64,000 bases of DNA from Streptomyces sp. GQFP (lineage in GTDB: Bacteria > Actinomycetota > Actinomycetes > Streptomycetales > Streptomycetaceae): contig NZ_CP089312.1 in NCBI RefSeq assembly GCF_021545335.1, positions 2,170,001 through 2,234,000 of the forward strand. The letters are read 5' to 3'. The notes below the pieces were generated by a model, which had not been told where the DNA came from, ran no database searches, and saw nothing but the letters and a program-made list of their open reading frames with translations. The translations under genes were made by a program, and so were the position numbers. Shown piece by piece: positions 1 through 12,790 of the stretch; the first letter of the stretch is position 1, and every line of letters starts with the position of its first letter.

Positions 1-317
1 TCGTACGCGCGATCACCTTCCTGACCACCCGGGAAGACCTGACCGGCCCGGTGAACCTCGCCGCTCCCGATCCCGTCCCACAGCGCGAGTTCATGAAGGC
101 GCTGCGCGCGGCCTGGGGAGTCCCAGTAGGCCTGCCCGCCACCCGCTGGATGGCAGAACTGGGCGCGTTCGCACTCCGCTCGGACACAGAACTCCTACTG
201 AAGAGCCGCCGGGTGATTCCGGGCCGCCTACTGGACACGGGCTTCACCTTTGACCACACGGAGTGGCCGAAGGCGGCAGCTGATCTCGTACACAGGGCGC
301 GCCACAGCGCCCCGTAA
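1..317 (+). CDS. C-terminal end of TIGR01777-family NAD-dependent epimerase/dehydratase-like protein (partial)
   Basis: Only the last 104 codons lie in the window; the frame is open from base 3 to the TAA at 315-317. The text has the pattern of the DUF1731-like tail of TIGR01777 proteins (YfcH/SulA type): a segment reading GPVNLAAPDPV, then 'PATRWMAELGAFALRSDTEL' and an ending with LLDTGFTFDHTEWPKAAADL. Family members have an N-terminal Rossmann fold that would lie upstream of base 1, so cofactor residues cannot be checked. The gene converges on the TetR gene at 436, with a repeat hairpin starting inside its last codons. The reaction catalysed by this family is not well established. Confidence 0.75.
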   Translation, partial: VRAITFLTTREDLTGPVNLAAPDPVPQREFMKALRAAWGVPVGLPATRWMAELGAFALRSDTELLLKSRRVIPGRLLDTGFTFDHTEWPKAAADLVHRARHSAP

Positions 318-395
318 GGGGCGCGAGGCTGTGTTCATATGCGGCTCCGCCGCGTGGGCGCGACCAGCCCCCACCGAACCCGCACCAAACAACCA
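303..395. repeat. Dispersed Streptomyces intergenic hairpin repeat, copy 1 (diverged)
   Basis: A 7-bp hairpin GCGCCCC (307-313), loop GTAA, GGGGCGC (318-324) is followed by 'GCGACCAGCCCCCACCG'. The same block follows hairpins at 2.2 kb and 29.9 kb and occurs inverted at 42.8 kb. It lies between two convergent genes and probably ends transcription from both sides; it overlaps the stop codon of the upstream gene. This copy carries extra bases between hairpin and tail. Confidence 0.7.
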
Positions 396-435
396 ACCAC
401 CCCCGACGGCCGACGCCCCCGCCCGTCGAGCGCAG

Positions 436-1104
436 CTAGGACAACCCCTCCTGCGCAACAGCAAGCGCCAAGCGGAAGCCGGCCGCCAGTTCAGCCCCCG
501 CCTCCCCCGCCCCGGACTCCGCCCCGGCGTCAGCCGTGCGCCACGCATCCCGCTCAGCCGCCGCACGCAACGCAGAGTTGAGCATCGCGGCCTGAATCAC
601 CGGCCGCACATCATCGGCAGGCAAACCCGCACGCGCAGCAAGCGCACGGGCAAAGGCCGGCTCAGCCTCGTCGTGCGACTGAAGCCAGACGGCACGCAGC
701 CCCGGCTCGGTACGGGTCAGCCGTAGCAGCTTGCGCAACTCCGCGACCCCGGGCCGCCCCGTCCAGGTGTCGATGTCCAACACCGGCGCCAACGCCTCCT
801 CCAGTGGCCGCCCAGGCCCCCACTCCCGCAGACACCCGGCGATCCTGTCGATACCGGCCGCGAACAACGGAGTGACGCAGCTCTCCTTACTCGGGAAGTA
901 ACGCCACACGGTCCGCGACGAGACCCCCACCGCCTGCCCGATCTGCTCCCCCGTCGTGGCGGTCACCCCCTGGGCGACGAACAGCTCCACCGCGGCCAGG
1001 GCGATCTCCAGCCGGATCTCGGACTTGCGCTGCTCGGTCAGCCGAGGCCGACCCGTCCGCCCGCGCCCACGACCGGAAGCCTCGCCCTGCCTGCCGTCCG
1101 GCAC
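436..1104 (-). CDS. TetR-family transcriptional regulator
   Basis: A protein of about 222 residues with an N-terminal TetR helix-turn-helix: 'EIALAAVELFVAQGVTATT', then GEQIGQAVGVSSRTVWRYF and PSKESCVTPLF. The C-terminal ligand domain is alanine-rich and ends in ALAVAQEGLS. I chose the GTG at 1102-1104 because GAGGAG lies six bases before it. ATG codons at 1156-1158 and 1171-1173 would add 18 or 23 residues but have poor ribosome binding sites. The gene is divergent from the short-chain dehydrogenase at 1285, and a 31-bp inverted repeat lies between them. By the usual logic of such pairs it represses itself and the dehydrogenase; the inducer is unknown. Confidence 0.9.
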   Translation of the reverse strand: MPDGRQGEASGRGRGRTGRPRLTEQRKSEIRLEIALAAVELFVAQGVTATTGEQIGQAVGVSSRTVWRYFPSKESCVTPLFAAGIDRIAGCLREWGPGRPLEEALAPVLDIDTWTGRPGVAELRKLLRLTRTEPGLRAVWLQSHDEAEPAFARALAARAGLPADDVRPVIQAAMLNSALRAAAERDAWRTADAGAESGAGEAGAELAAGFRLALAVAQEGLS

Positions 1105-1197
1105 CAGCGACTCCTCGCTTCCACCCCGTACTTCCGCCCCGTACTTCCGCCCCGTCATTGAGGACCGGCCCATTGTAGTGATCCCAAGAAGACACCT

Positions 1198-1228
1198 CGA
1201 CTTTATGTCTTTCAGAGACATTAAGTCG
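1198..1228. promoter_or_regulatory. Putative TetR operator between divergent genes
   Basis: Two 13-base arms, CGACTTTATGTCT (1198-1210) and AGACATTAAGTCG (1216-1228), are inverted copies with one mismatch around a 5-base spacer TTCAG. The AT content is conspicuous against the GC-rich surroundings. It sits 57 bp upstream of the dehydrogenase ATG and upstream of every candidate start of the regulator, as expected for a shared operator. Confidence 0.8.
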
Positions 1229-1284
1229 TACGGTGGCACCGCAACACCCCGTTGCACCCTCACGCACCACCTCTGGAGCACGTC

Positions 1285-2046
1285 ATGACCACTGGACTCA
1301 ACGGCCGCAGCGTCATCGTCACCGGCGCAGGATCGGGCATCGGCCGGGCCACCGCACTGGCCTTCGCGGCGGAGGGCGCCCGCGTCGTGGTCGCCGATCT
1401 CAACGCCGACGGCGCCGCCACGACCGTCAAGGAGATCGAGGAGGCCGGCGGCACGGCGGTGGCCGTGATCGGCGACCTGAGCGAGCAGACCGTCGTCGAC
1501 GAGGTGGTCGCCACGACGGTGGAGCGCTTCGGCGGGGTGGACGCGCTGGTGAACAACGCGGGGATCATGGACAGCATGTCGGCGGCGGCGGACGTCAGCG
1601 ACGCCGAGTGGGAGCGCGTCATCCGCATCAACCTGACCGCTCCGTTCCTGCTCACCCGGGCCGTCCTGCCGCACATGCTCGAGGCGGGCAAGGGTGCCAT
1701 CGTGAGCACCGCCTCCGAGGCGGGCCTGCGCGGCAGCGCCGCGGGAACCGCGTACACCGCCTCCAAGCACGGCATCGTGGGCCTCACGAAGTCCCTCGCC
1801 GTGATGTACCGGAACCAGGGCATCCGCGCCAACGCCATCGCCCCGGGCGGCACACGGACCGGCATGGTCCCGGCGGTCGACCAGGAGGCGCACGGACCGT
1901 CGGTGCTCTTCCCGTACATGGGCAACATCGGCCGGGTGGCCGAGCCCGAGGAGCAGGCCGCCGCGATCGTGTTCCTCGCCTCGGACGCGGCCAGCAACAT
2001 CAACGGCGTGATCCTGGCCGTCGACAACGGCTGGTCCGCCGTCTGA
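1285..2046 (+). CDS. Short-chain dehydrogenase/reductase (SDR) family oxidoreductase
   Basis: A classical SDR of 253 residues. The nucleotide-binding motif TGAGSGIG is at residues 13-20, NNAG at 90-93, the catalytic Ser near 142, and Tyr157 and Lys161 in YTASK. The acidic residue after strand 2 (ADLN) suggests NAD rather than NADP, which is inference. The ATG at 1285 follows CTCTGGAGCACGTC, a usable ribosome binding site. It is divergent from a TetR gene across a strong operator, so it is likely induced by the molecule the regulator senses, possibly its substrate. The substrate cannot be read from the sequence; 3-oxoacyl-ACP reductase-like annotations are common for such proteins but unsafe. 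Confidence 0.92.
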   Translation: MTTGLNGRSVIVTGAGSGIGRATALAFAAEGARVVVADLNADGAATTVKEIEEAGGTAVAVIGDLSEQTVVDEVVATTVERFGGVDALVNNAGIMDSMSAAADVSDAEWERVIRINLTAPFLLTRAVLPHMLEAGKGAIVSTASEAGLRGSAAGTAYTASKHGIVGLTKSLAVMYRNQGIRANAIAPGGTRTGMVPAVDQEAHGPSVLFPYMGNIGRVAEPEEQAAAIVFLASDAASNINGVILAVDNGWSAV

Positions 2047-2194
2047 CGGCAGACGTTCACCAGGCAGGCCCACCCTGGTGCTTGAGCCCTCAAGGGAGTG
2101 GAGGAGGCTGGTCGCGGCCAACTCTCCCTGGAGGTACGTGAGATGACGAGCCGAGGGAAGTAACGGGTCACTGAAGTAGGGATGGTCGGGTGGC

Positions 2195-2275
2195 GCGCCA
2201 GCGCCCCCGACAGGGGCGCGGGGAACTGCGCGACAAGCCCCCACCGGGCCCGCAGCCGACAACCCGCCCAACCAG
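2195..2275. repeat. Dispersed Streptomyces intergenic hairpin repeat, copy 2
   Basis: GCGCCCC (2201-2207) and GGGGCGC (2213-2219) form a hairpin, followed by GCGGGGAACTGCGCGACAAG and CCCCCACCGGGCCCGCAG. It fills the gap between the convergent dehydrogenase and HemS-like genes and probably serves as a bidirectional terminator. Between 2047 and 2195 I see nothing else recognisable. Confidence 0.8.
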
Positions 2276-2282
2276 CGCAGCA

Positions 2283-3191
2283 CTACGCGTCGGGCAACGA
2301 CGCGGCAAGCTGCTCCCACACCCCGTACACATCCACCCCAACCACTCCGAACTGCGTAACAACAGCAACGCACCGCCCGTCCTCGTCGTCCAACTCCAAC
2401 GCCGAGGTCGGGCCGTGCGCCCCCGAGGCCCGCACAAGGTGACACTCCCGCACACCCGCGAGGTCGATCTCCACCGAACTCTCCGCAACCGCCGCGAACA
2501 CCCGCCCACCCACGGTCCGGTCAGTCACATGAACCCGCCCCGCGCACGCCTGCATGACCGCCGGGGCGAACACGGCGACCCCGATCGGCAGCCCGACCGA
2601 GCACACATGGTCGAGCACCGACGGCACGACGCCGACGTCGATCGCCCGGTGCTCACCGCGATACCGGTCGAACGCCGCACGCCGGGCAACCCCACCGTCC
2701 GCGAGAACCGCGTCGAACTGCGCGAGCTGGTCACCGCTCTCCCACGCCGGCACCTCGGGAACGGCGGACGCCCCGACCGCAGACGCCCCGGCCTCGACCG
2801 TAGGGGCAAGTCCGACCAACAGCCGGTCCCCCTCCGACAACAGCCGCCCCTGATGCACGGTCCGCCCGGCCCCGTCGATCAGATGGACGGCCACCGACCC
2901 GCTGCTCTCGTCCCGTTCGACCACGGCCGAGGCGACCCCGTCACCGTCGAGACGCAGCGCGATCGCCCCCGGCCGGACGGCGAACGCGTCACCGCGCAGA
3001 CTCGGTACGGCATAGCTCCCGGCCTGGTCGATCCGCGCGACCGGCCCTCCGGTGACCGCCTGGACGTACTGGAAGAGGGTCAGGCACCGGGCCAGCTCCG
3101 GCATCCGCGCGTCGATGAGTCGCACACTGCTGTTCCGCCGGGGGCAGCACCCCTCGAACGCGCAAAGCCGGCCGCCATGCTGGTCGGTCAT
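2283..3191 (-). CDS. Putative HemS/ChuX-like haem-utilisation protein
   Basis: A protein of 302 residues, last gene of a three-gene operon. Its second half follows the HemS/ChuX pattern: a strand with 'PIGVAVFAPAVMQACAGRV' (compare the HemS block around IQIHSGPV), then VEIDLAGVRECHLVRASG, then TSALELDDEDGRCVAVVTQF and a final WEQLAASLP. Such proteins bind haem in the cytoplasm and release or pass on iron. The first half resembles the family only weakly, and the N-terminus (MTDQHGGRLCAFEGCCPRR) is Cys-rich. The ATG at 3189-3191 lies two bases after the TGA of the flavoprotein gene, so translation is probably coupled. The assignment rests on pattern memory, not a profile search; a lineage-specific unknown is the alternative. 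Confidence 0.5.
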   Translation of the reverse strand: MTDQHGGRLCAFEGCCPRRNSSVRLIDARMPELARCLTLFQYVQAVTGGPVARIDQAGSYAVPSLRGDAFAVRPGAIALRLDGDGVASAVVERDESSGSVAVHLIDGAGRTVHQGRLLSEGDRLLVGLAPTVEAGASAVGASAVPEVPAWESGDQLAQFDAVLADGGVARRAAFDRYRGEHRAIDVGVVPSVLDHVCSVGLPIGVAVFAPAVMQACAGRVHVTDRTVGGRVFAAVAESSVEIDLAGVRECHLVRASGAHGPTSALELDDEDGRCVAVVTQFGVVGVDVYGVWEQLAASLPDA

Positions 3192-3193
3192 GT

Positions 3194-4938
3194 TCAGTAC
3201 ACGTCCCGGACGTAGCGCTTCGCCCGCCGCAGGTCGGCGAGATACTCCGCCGCGTCGTCGTCACCACGTCCGCGCTGCTCGCCGATGACACCCAGCAGGG
3301 CCGTCTCGACGTCCTTCGCCATGCGGGAGGCGTCGCCGCAGACGTAGACGTGCGCACCCTCCTCCAGCCAGCCGTACAGCTCGCGCGAGCGCTCCCGCAT
3401 CCGTGTCTGTACGTAGATCTTCTCGGCCTGGTCGCGCGAGAACGCGAGATCCAGCTCGGTGAGCACGCCGCGCTGCCGCAGATCCGTCAGCTCGTCCTCG
3501 TACACGAAGTCGGTGTCGCGGTGCTGGTCGCCGAAGAACAGCCAGTTGCGCCCGGCGGCACCCCGCGCGGCCCGCTCGTGCAGGAAACCGCGGAACGGCG
3601 CGATGCCCGTGCCAGGACCGATCATGATCATCGGGGCGTCGTCGTCGGCCGGGACACCGAAGGAGGCGTTCGGCTGGACGTAGATGCCGACGGACGTGTC
3701 CTCGCCTATGCGGTCCGCCAGGTACGTCGATGCCACGCCCTCGTACGTCCGCTGCCCGGTGCCGTACCGGACGGACGCGATCGTGAGGTGGATCCGGTCC
3801 CCATGGGCGAGCGGGCTCGACGCGATCGAGTACTGGCGGGCCTGCAACGGCCGTAGCAGCGGCAGGAGTTCGGCGAGGTCCGGGGCGGCGGAACCGGCGT
3901 CCTGGAGCAGGTCGAGCACATCCCTCCCCCAGAGCCAGGAGTCGAGGTCGGACCGGTCGCCGTGCGCGACGACCGCGGCCAGCTCGCTCGACGGCGCACG
4001 CTCGACGAGGTCGGCGATCAGCTCCTTCGACGGGGTACGGATCTCCCGTTCGGTACGCAGGAGTTGGGCGGTCTCCGCGTCTCCGCTCGCGCCGAGGTGA
4101 TCGAGCAGCGTGCCCACGAGGGCGTCGTCGTTCAGCGGTACGACGGCCAGCGCGTCGCCCGCCTCGTACGTGATGCCGCTGTCGCCGAGGTCGAACTCGT
4201 AGTGGCGGATCTCCTTCGCGCTGCGCGGGGAGGACAGCAGCCTGTTCACCGTGAGCCGGGACGGGTACGGGGTGCGCTTGTTCCAGGGGGAACGGACGCG
4301 GGCCGGTGTCGCCGCGGGCGTACTCGCGCCGGTCGTACCGCTCGTCCCGCTCGCGCCGGTCTCCGCGACCAGGCGGTCGAGGACCGCGCCCGTCCAGGCC
4401 GCCGCCGGCTCCTCGAAGTCGACGTCGCAGTCCACGCGTTCGTGCAGCCGGCCGGCGCCGAGCTGCTCCAGGCGGGTGTCGATGAGCTTCGCGGCCTGGC
4501 AGAAGTCGTCGTAGCCACGGTCGCCGAGACCGAGGACCGCGTACCGCGTGCCTTCGAGGCGCGGTGCCGTGTCGGACTGGAGCGCCTCCCAGAACAGCCC
4601 GGCGTTGTCGGGGAGTTCGCCCTCGCCGTACGTGGAGACGACGACAAGTACGTGGGACATCGTGGCGAGTTGCTCGGGCGTGACGGCGTCGAGCGCGGCG
4701 GTCCGCGCGCCCAGGCCACGGGCCCGGGTTCCGGCGGCGAGTTCGTCGGCCACGAACTCGGCGTTGCCGGTCTGGGTGCCGAACAGGACGTCGATCGTCG
4801 CGGCGGGCCCGTCACCCGCCGCACTGGCCCGGCGTCCGGCCGCCGCTATGCCGGCGATGAACCCGGCGAGCCAGGACTCCTGGGCGGCGGAGAACGGTGC
4901 GTCCACCGGGATGAGGGACCCGGTCGGGGGCATGAGGG

Positions 4939-4942
<4 letters not shown>
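3194..4942 (-). CDS. CysJ-like diflavin reductase (FMN flavodoxin plus FAD/NADPH reductase)
   Basis: A protein of 582 residues laid out like the sulfite reductase flavoprotein or cytochrome P450 reductase. The FMN flavodoxin domain starts near residue 50 (VLFGTQTGN, then STYGEGELPDNA). A connecting FAD domain follows with RQYSIASSP, then the NADPH domain with GPGTGIAPFRGFLHER, YVCGDASRMAKDV and the characteristic C-terminus RYVRDVY. It would take electrons from NADPH through FAD to FMN and give them to a partner. No sulfite reductase haemoprotein is encoded nearby. Instead its GTG start overlaps the stop of the glutamate-synthase-like gene (GTGA at 4939-4942) and the HemS-like gene follows directly. 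An internal ATG at 4931-4933 is an alternative start. Confidence 0.88.
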
Positions 4943-10452
<5,510 letters not shown>

Positions 10453-10595
10453 GTGCGGGTCCTATGAGCGGGTTCCGGCTGCGGGTACCTTCCAGGCCCT
10501 GAAGGCACTGGGGTAGGACGGCCAGGCTGCGTCGGTGAAGCGCTCGCCGCGGGCCGGCCGGGGTGACGGCCGGATCCCTGAATGATGCAAGTAGG

Positions 10596-10614
10596 TACGG
10601 TAAGGGTTACCTAA
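10596..10614 (-). promoter_or_regulatory. Candidate iron box (IdeR/DmdR type) upstream of the glutamate-synthase-like operon
   Basis: On the minus strand the 19-mer TTAGGTAACCCTTACCGTA matches the IdeR/DmdR consensus TTAGGTTAGGCTAACCTAA at 13 of 19 positions and is an 8-3-8 inverted repeat with 6 of 8 arm pairs. It overlaps a possible promoter: TTGCGG, 17 bases, TACCGT. The site is about 145 bp before the TTG start, so repression by an iron-loaded regulator would be natural. Confidence 0.5.
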
Positions 10615-10722
10615 CTTCACCGCAAGGGTGTGACCTGCATACACATCCTGTATACCCTGCGCCGCGCGAAAGGGCCTCACCCGTCCACAAGCTGGTCACC
10701 GCGGAAAACATAACGGGGGACG

Positions 10723-11183
10723 TCAGAAGACGTGGGTGCCGACGGGGAACCACTCGTGCCACTCACCGTGCCACCAGTTGCTGTACACCCGGCCGTCCGC
10801 CCCGACGGCGAACAGGTCCATCTGGTCGTCGTTGCGGCTCTGCGCGGCGACGACCGTGCCCGGCTGGAACTTCTGCGAGTAGATCGGCTGCCAGTCGTTC
10901 CAGTTCCCGTGCCACCAGGCCACCCGTACGACACCGTCCGTGCCGACGGCGAAGATGTCCATCCAGTCGGAGTCACGGCTGAGCGCGGTGATGGGCGTGC
11001 GGGGCGCGAAGGCGTACGTGCCGAGCGGCTGCCAGTCGTTCCACTCGCCGTGCCACCAGGCGACCCGGGGCACGCCGTCCCTGCCGACCGCGAACACGTC
11101 CATCCAGTCGGGGTCGCGGGTGACGGTGGCGCGACCTCCGTCTGAGCCGCCTGGATCGGATCACCGGAAGCAGCGGTCGCCAT
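10723..11183 (-). pseudogene. Frameshifted lectin-like repeat protein gene
   Basis: From 11103 down to the TGA at 10723-10725 the frame encodes three repeats of about 44 residues built on MDxFAVGxDGxVxxxWWHG and WNDWxP, a tachylectin/fucolectin-like sugar-binding pattern. The frame's only early start, the ATG at 11101-11103, has no ribosome binding site and would cut the first repeat. A good start (ATG at 11181-11183 after GAGGGGGAG) opens a different frame (MATAASGDPIQAAQTE). In the lectin frame the sequence upstream is repeat-like (RATVTRDPDW) but meets a TGA. One missing base between about 11100 and 11160 would join the two. This is a recent frameshift or a sequence error; no signal peptide is visible. 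Confidence 0.65.
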
Positions 11184-11476
11184 GACTCCCCCTCACCACA
11201 CGACGAAGGTCACGCGCCGTGTTTACGGACATCTGCCGCGAGGATGCCCAGTGAGCTGCGAGGAGAAGAGACCGATCACCCGTTCAGCGCAGACCGACAC
11301 AAGGTGTTCGCCCCAATTCAGCCAACGCCCACCCCTTACCGTCCGTAAGGGAATCGAGGACCCGGGGCGGCCCACGACGGCACAACCGCACCGCCGAGAC
11401 CGCACCGACCCCGCTGCACCCGACCGGGACCGTGGGTGAGAGAACGGCCCGATCTGATCGCAGATTCGAACGCCCC
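11184..11476. other. Intergenic region without a recognised gene
   Basis: About 290 bp between the lectin-like gene and the DUF397 pair. The clearest element is a 7-bp hairpin, CCCTTAC (11333-11339) and GTAAGGG (11345-11351), with a 5-base loop, possibly part of a promoter or terminator. Short open frames here lack codon bias or ribosome binding sites. Confidence 0.4.
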
Positions 11477-11662
11477 TCAGACCACCCCGACGAACCCCAC
11501 GAACCGCGACCACACCTCACGGCCGACCGCGAAGTCGGGGCGTATGACGTCCTTGGAGTCGCGTACATGCACGGCTCGCCCGTCGACGGCGACCTCGACG
11601 CAGTCGTCGCCCTGGCTGCCGCTGTAGCTGGACTTGAACCAAGCCAGATCCGACGCGCTCAT
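11477..11662 (-). CDS. DUF397 domain protein, second copy
   Basis: A 61-residue protein that is a single DUF397 domain: LAWFKSSYSGSQGDDCVEVA, then VHVRDSKDV, then 'RPDFAVGREVWSRFVGFVGV'. The ATG at 11660-11662 overlaps the TGA of the preceding DUF397 gene (ATGA), so the two are translationally coupled. The proteins differ at about six of 56 aligned positions, plus the C-terminal tail. In Streptomyces, DUF397 proteins pair with DUF5753 helix-turn-helix regulators of the WhiJ/BldB-associated kind and can behave as an antagonist of the regulator. Function here is inferred from that family. Confidence 0.9.
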   Translation of the reverse strand: MSASDLAWFKSSYSGSQGDDCVEVAVDGRAVHVRDSKDVIRPDFAVGREVWSRFVGFVGVV

Positions 11663-11835
11663 AGCTCCCCTACGAACCGCGACCACACCTCACGACCGAC
11701 CGCGAAGTCGGGGCGTGCGACATCCTTGGAATCCCGTACGTGCACTGCTTGCCCGTCGACGGCGACCTCGACACAGCTGTCGCCTTCACTGCCGCTGTAG
11801 CTGGACTTGAACCAGGCCAGTTCCGACGTGCTCAT
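11659..11835 (-). CDS. DUF397 domain protein, first copy
   Basis: A 58-residue protein from the ATG at 11833-11835 to the TGA at 11659-11661, reading MSTSELAWFKSSYSGSEG and SCVEVAVDG and ending EVWSRFVGEL. The ATG overlaps the stop of the helix-turn-helix gene (ATGA), and its own stop overlaps the next DUF397 start, so three genes form one coupled unit. It is about 89% identical to the following copy over the shared part, so the pair looks like a recent tandem duplication. It is expected to work with the upstream regulator. Confidence 0.9.
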   Translation of the reverse strand: MSTSELAWFKSSYSGSEGDSCVEVAVDGQAVHVRDSKDVARPDFAVGREVWSRFVGEL

Positions 11836-12701
11836 AGCTCTCCTCTGAGTCGCTCCAACAGACCCCGAGAATCCTTGGCGTTGAGGGCCTGCGAGCGCAG
11901 TGTGTCATAGCGCTGTTGGAGCGCACCGACCTCTTTCGAGTCGGTGATCAGGCGACCGTTCTTCTGCCCTTCGGAGTAGGCGAGCCTCTGCCCCTTGGGA
12001 GTCACCAGCAGCTGAAGAGGACCGTCAAGACAAGCATGCAACCCCGCCTCCAACGGCACGATCTGAAGCGTCACGTTGCGCGGAGCGCTCAGCTCCAGCA
12101 CGTGGTCGAACAGCCCACGCATCTGCCCGGTGTCCCCGAACCGCCGCCGGAACACATGCTCTTCGACGATGAAGCTGAACGGCGTTGTCTGCCGCTCGAA
12201 CAGCATCCGCTGTCGTTCCATCCGCCTGACCATGAAGTCCTCCAGTTGCTCGTCGGGCGCCACGGGCACGGTCCCCTCGAACACCGCCCGCGCGTACCCC
12301 TCCGACTGCAACAGCCCCGGCACCAACCGGCACTCGTACGTGCACAGGCTCACCGCGACCCGCTCCAGCTTCGCCCACCGCCGGAACCAGGCCGCCAACC
12401 CCGCGTCCCCCCGCGTCAGATGCTTCGCCGACTTCCGCAACGCCCCGGTGTTCCCGGTCGCGTCCTCCGCCAGCTCCACGAAGGAGTCGTCCGCGAACCG
12501 CCTCCCCAACTCCACCGACGCGACCGTGTGCTTGGAGAACCGCACCCGGTCCCCGAACTCCTCCCGGCTGAGCCCCGCATGCTCGCGCAGCGCCTGGACG
12601 ACGGCCCCGAACGTCCGCAGGCTGTCCGAGGGATCGGGCTCCCTTTCCTCCTCCCACCCCGTCAGGTCTCCGTCGTCCTCGTTCGTATCGCCGTGCATCA
12701 T
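11832..12701 (-). CDS. XRE-type helix-turn-helix regulator with DUF5753 domain
   Basis: A protein of 289 residues. An N-terminal Cro/CI helix-turn-helix (VVQALREHAGLSREEFGDRV, then FSKHTVASVELGRRF) is followed by a C-terminal DUF5753 region (CRLVPGLLQSEGYARAV, QRMLFERQ, FIVEEHVFRRRFG, NVTLQIVPLEAGLH). The ATG at 12699-12701 follows a clear TGGAGGTGG site, which sets this start in a much longer open frame. The gene heads an ATGA-coupled cassette with two DUF397 genes. Streptomyces genomes carry many such pairs, including the WhiJ-type developmental regulators; the target of this one is not evident. The truncated ATPase gene lies 89 bp upstream on the same strand. Confidence 0.92.
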   Translation of the reverse strand: MMHGDTNEDDGDLTGWEEEREPDPSDSLRTFGAVVQALREHAGLSREEFGDRVRFSKHTVASVELGRRFADDSFVELAEDATGNTGALRKSAKHLTRGDAGLAAWFRRWAKLERVAVSLCTYECRLVPGLLQSEGYARAVFEGTVPVAPDEQLEDFMVRRMERQRMLFERQTTPFSFIVEEHVFRRRFGDTGQMRGLFDHVLELSAPRNVTLQIVPLEAGLHACLDGPLQLLVTPKGQRLAYSEGQKNGRLITDSKEVGALQQRYDTLRSQALNAKDSRGLLERLRGEL

Positions 12702-12790
12702 CCGCGGCCACCTCCAGGTGCGTACGTTCCGTGCTGTGTCCCCGCGCTCGACAGCACCCAGAGTGACGGAAGGATCTCCGTACCGTCCAC

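Noticed and set aside
1159..2445. Upstream extension of the TetR frame to a 669-residue protein
   Set aside because: It reads antisense to the dehydrogenase gene, is low in complexity, and would run through the operator.
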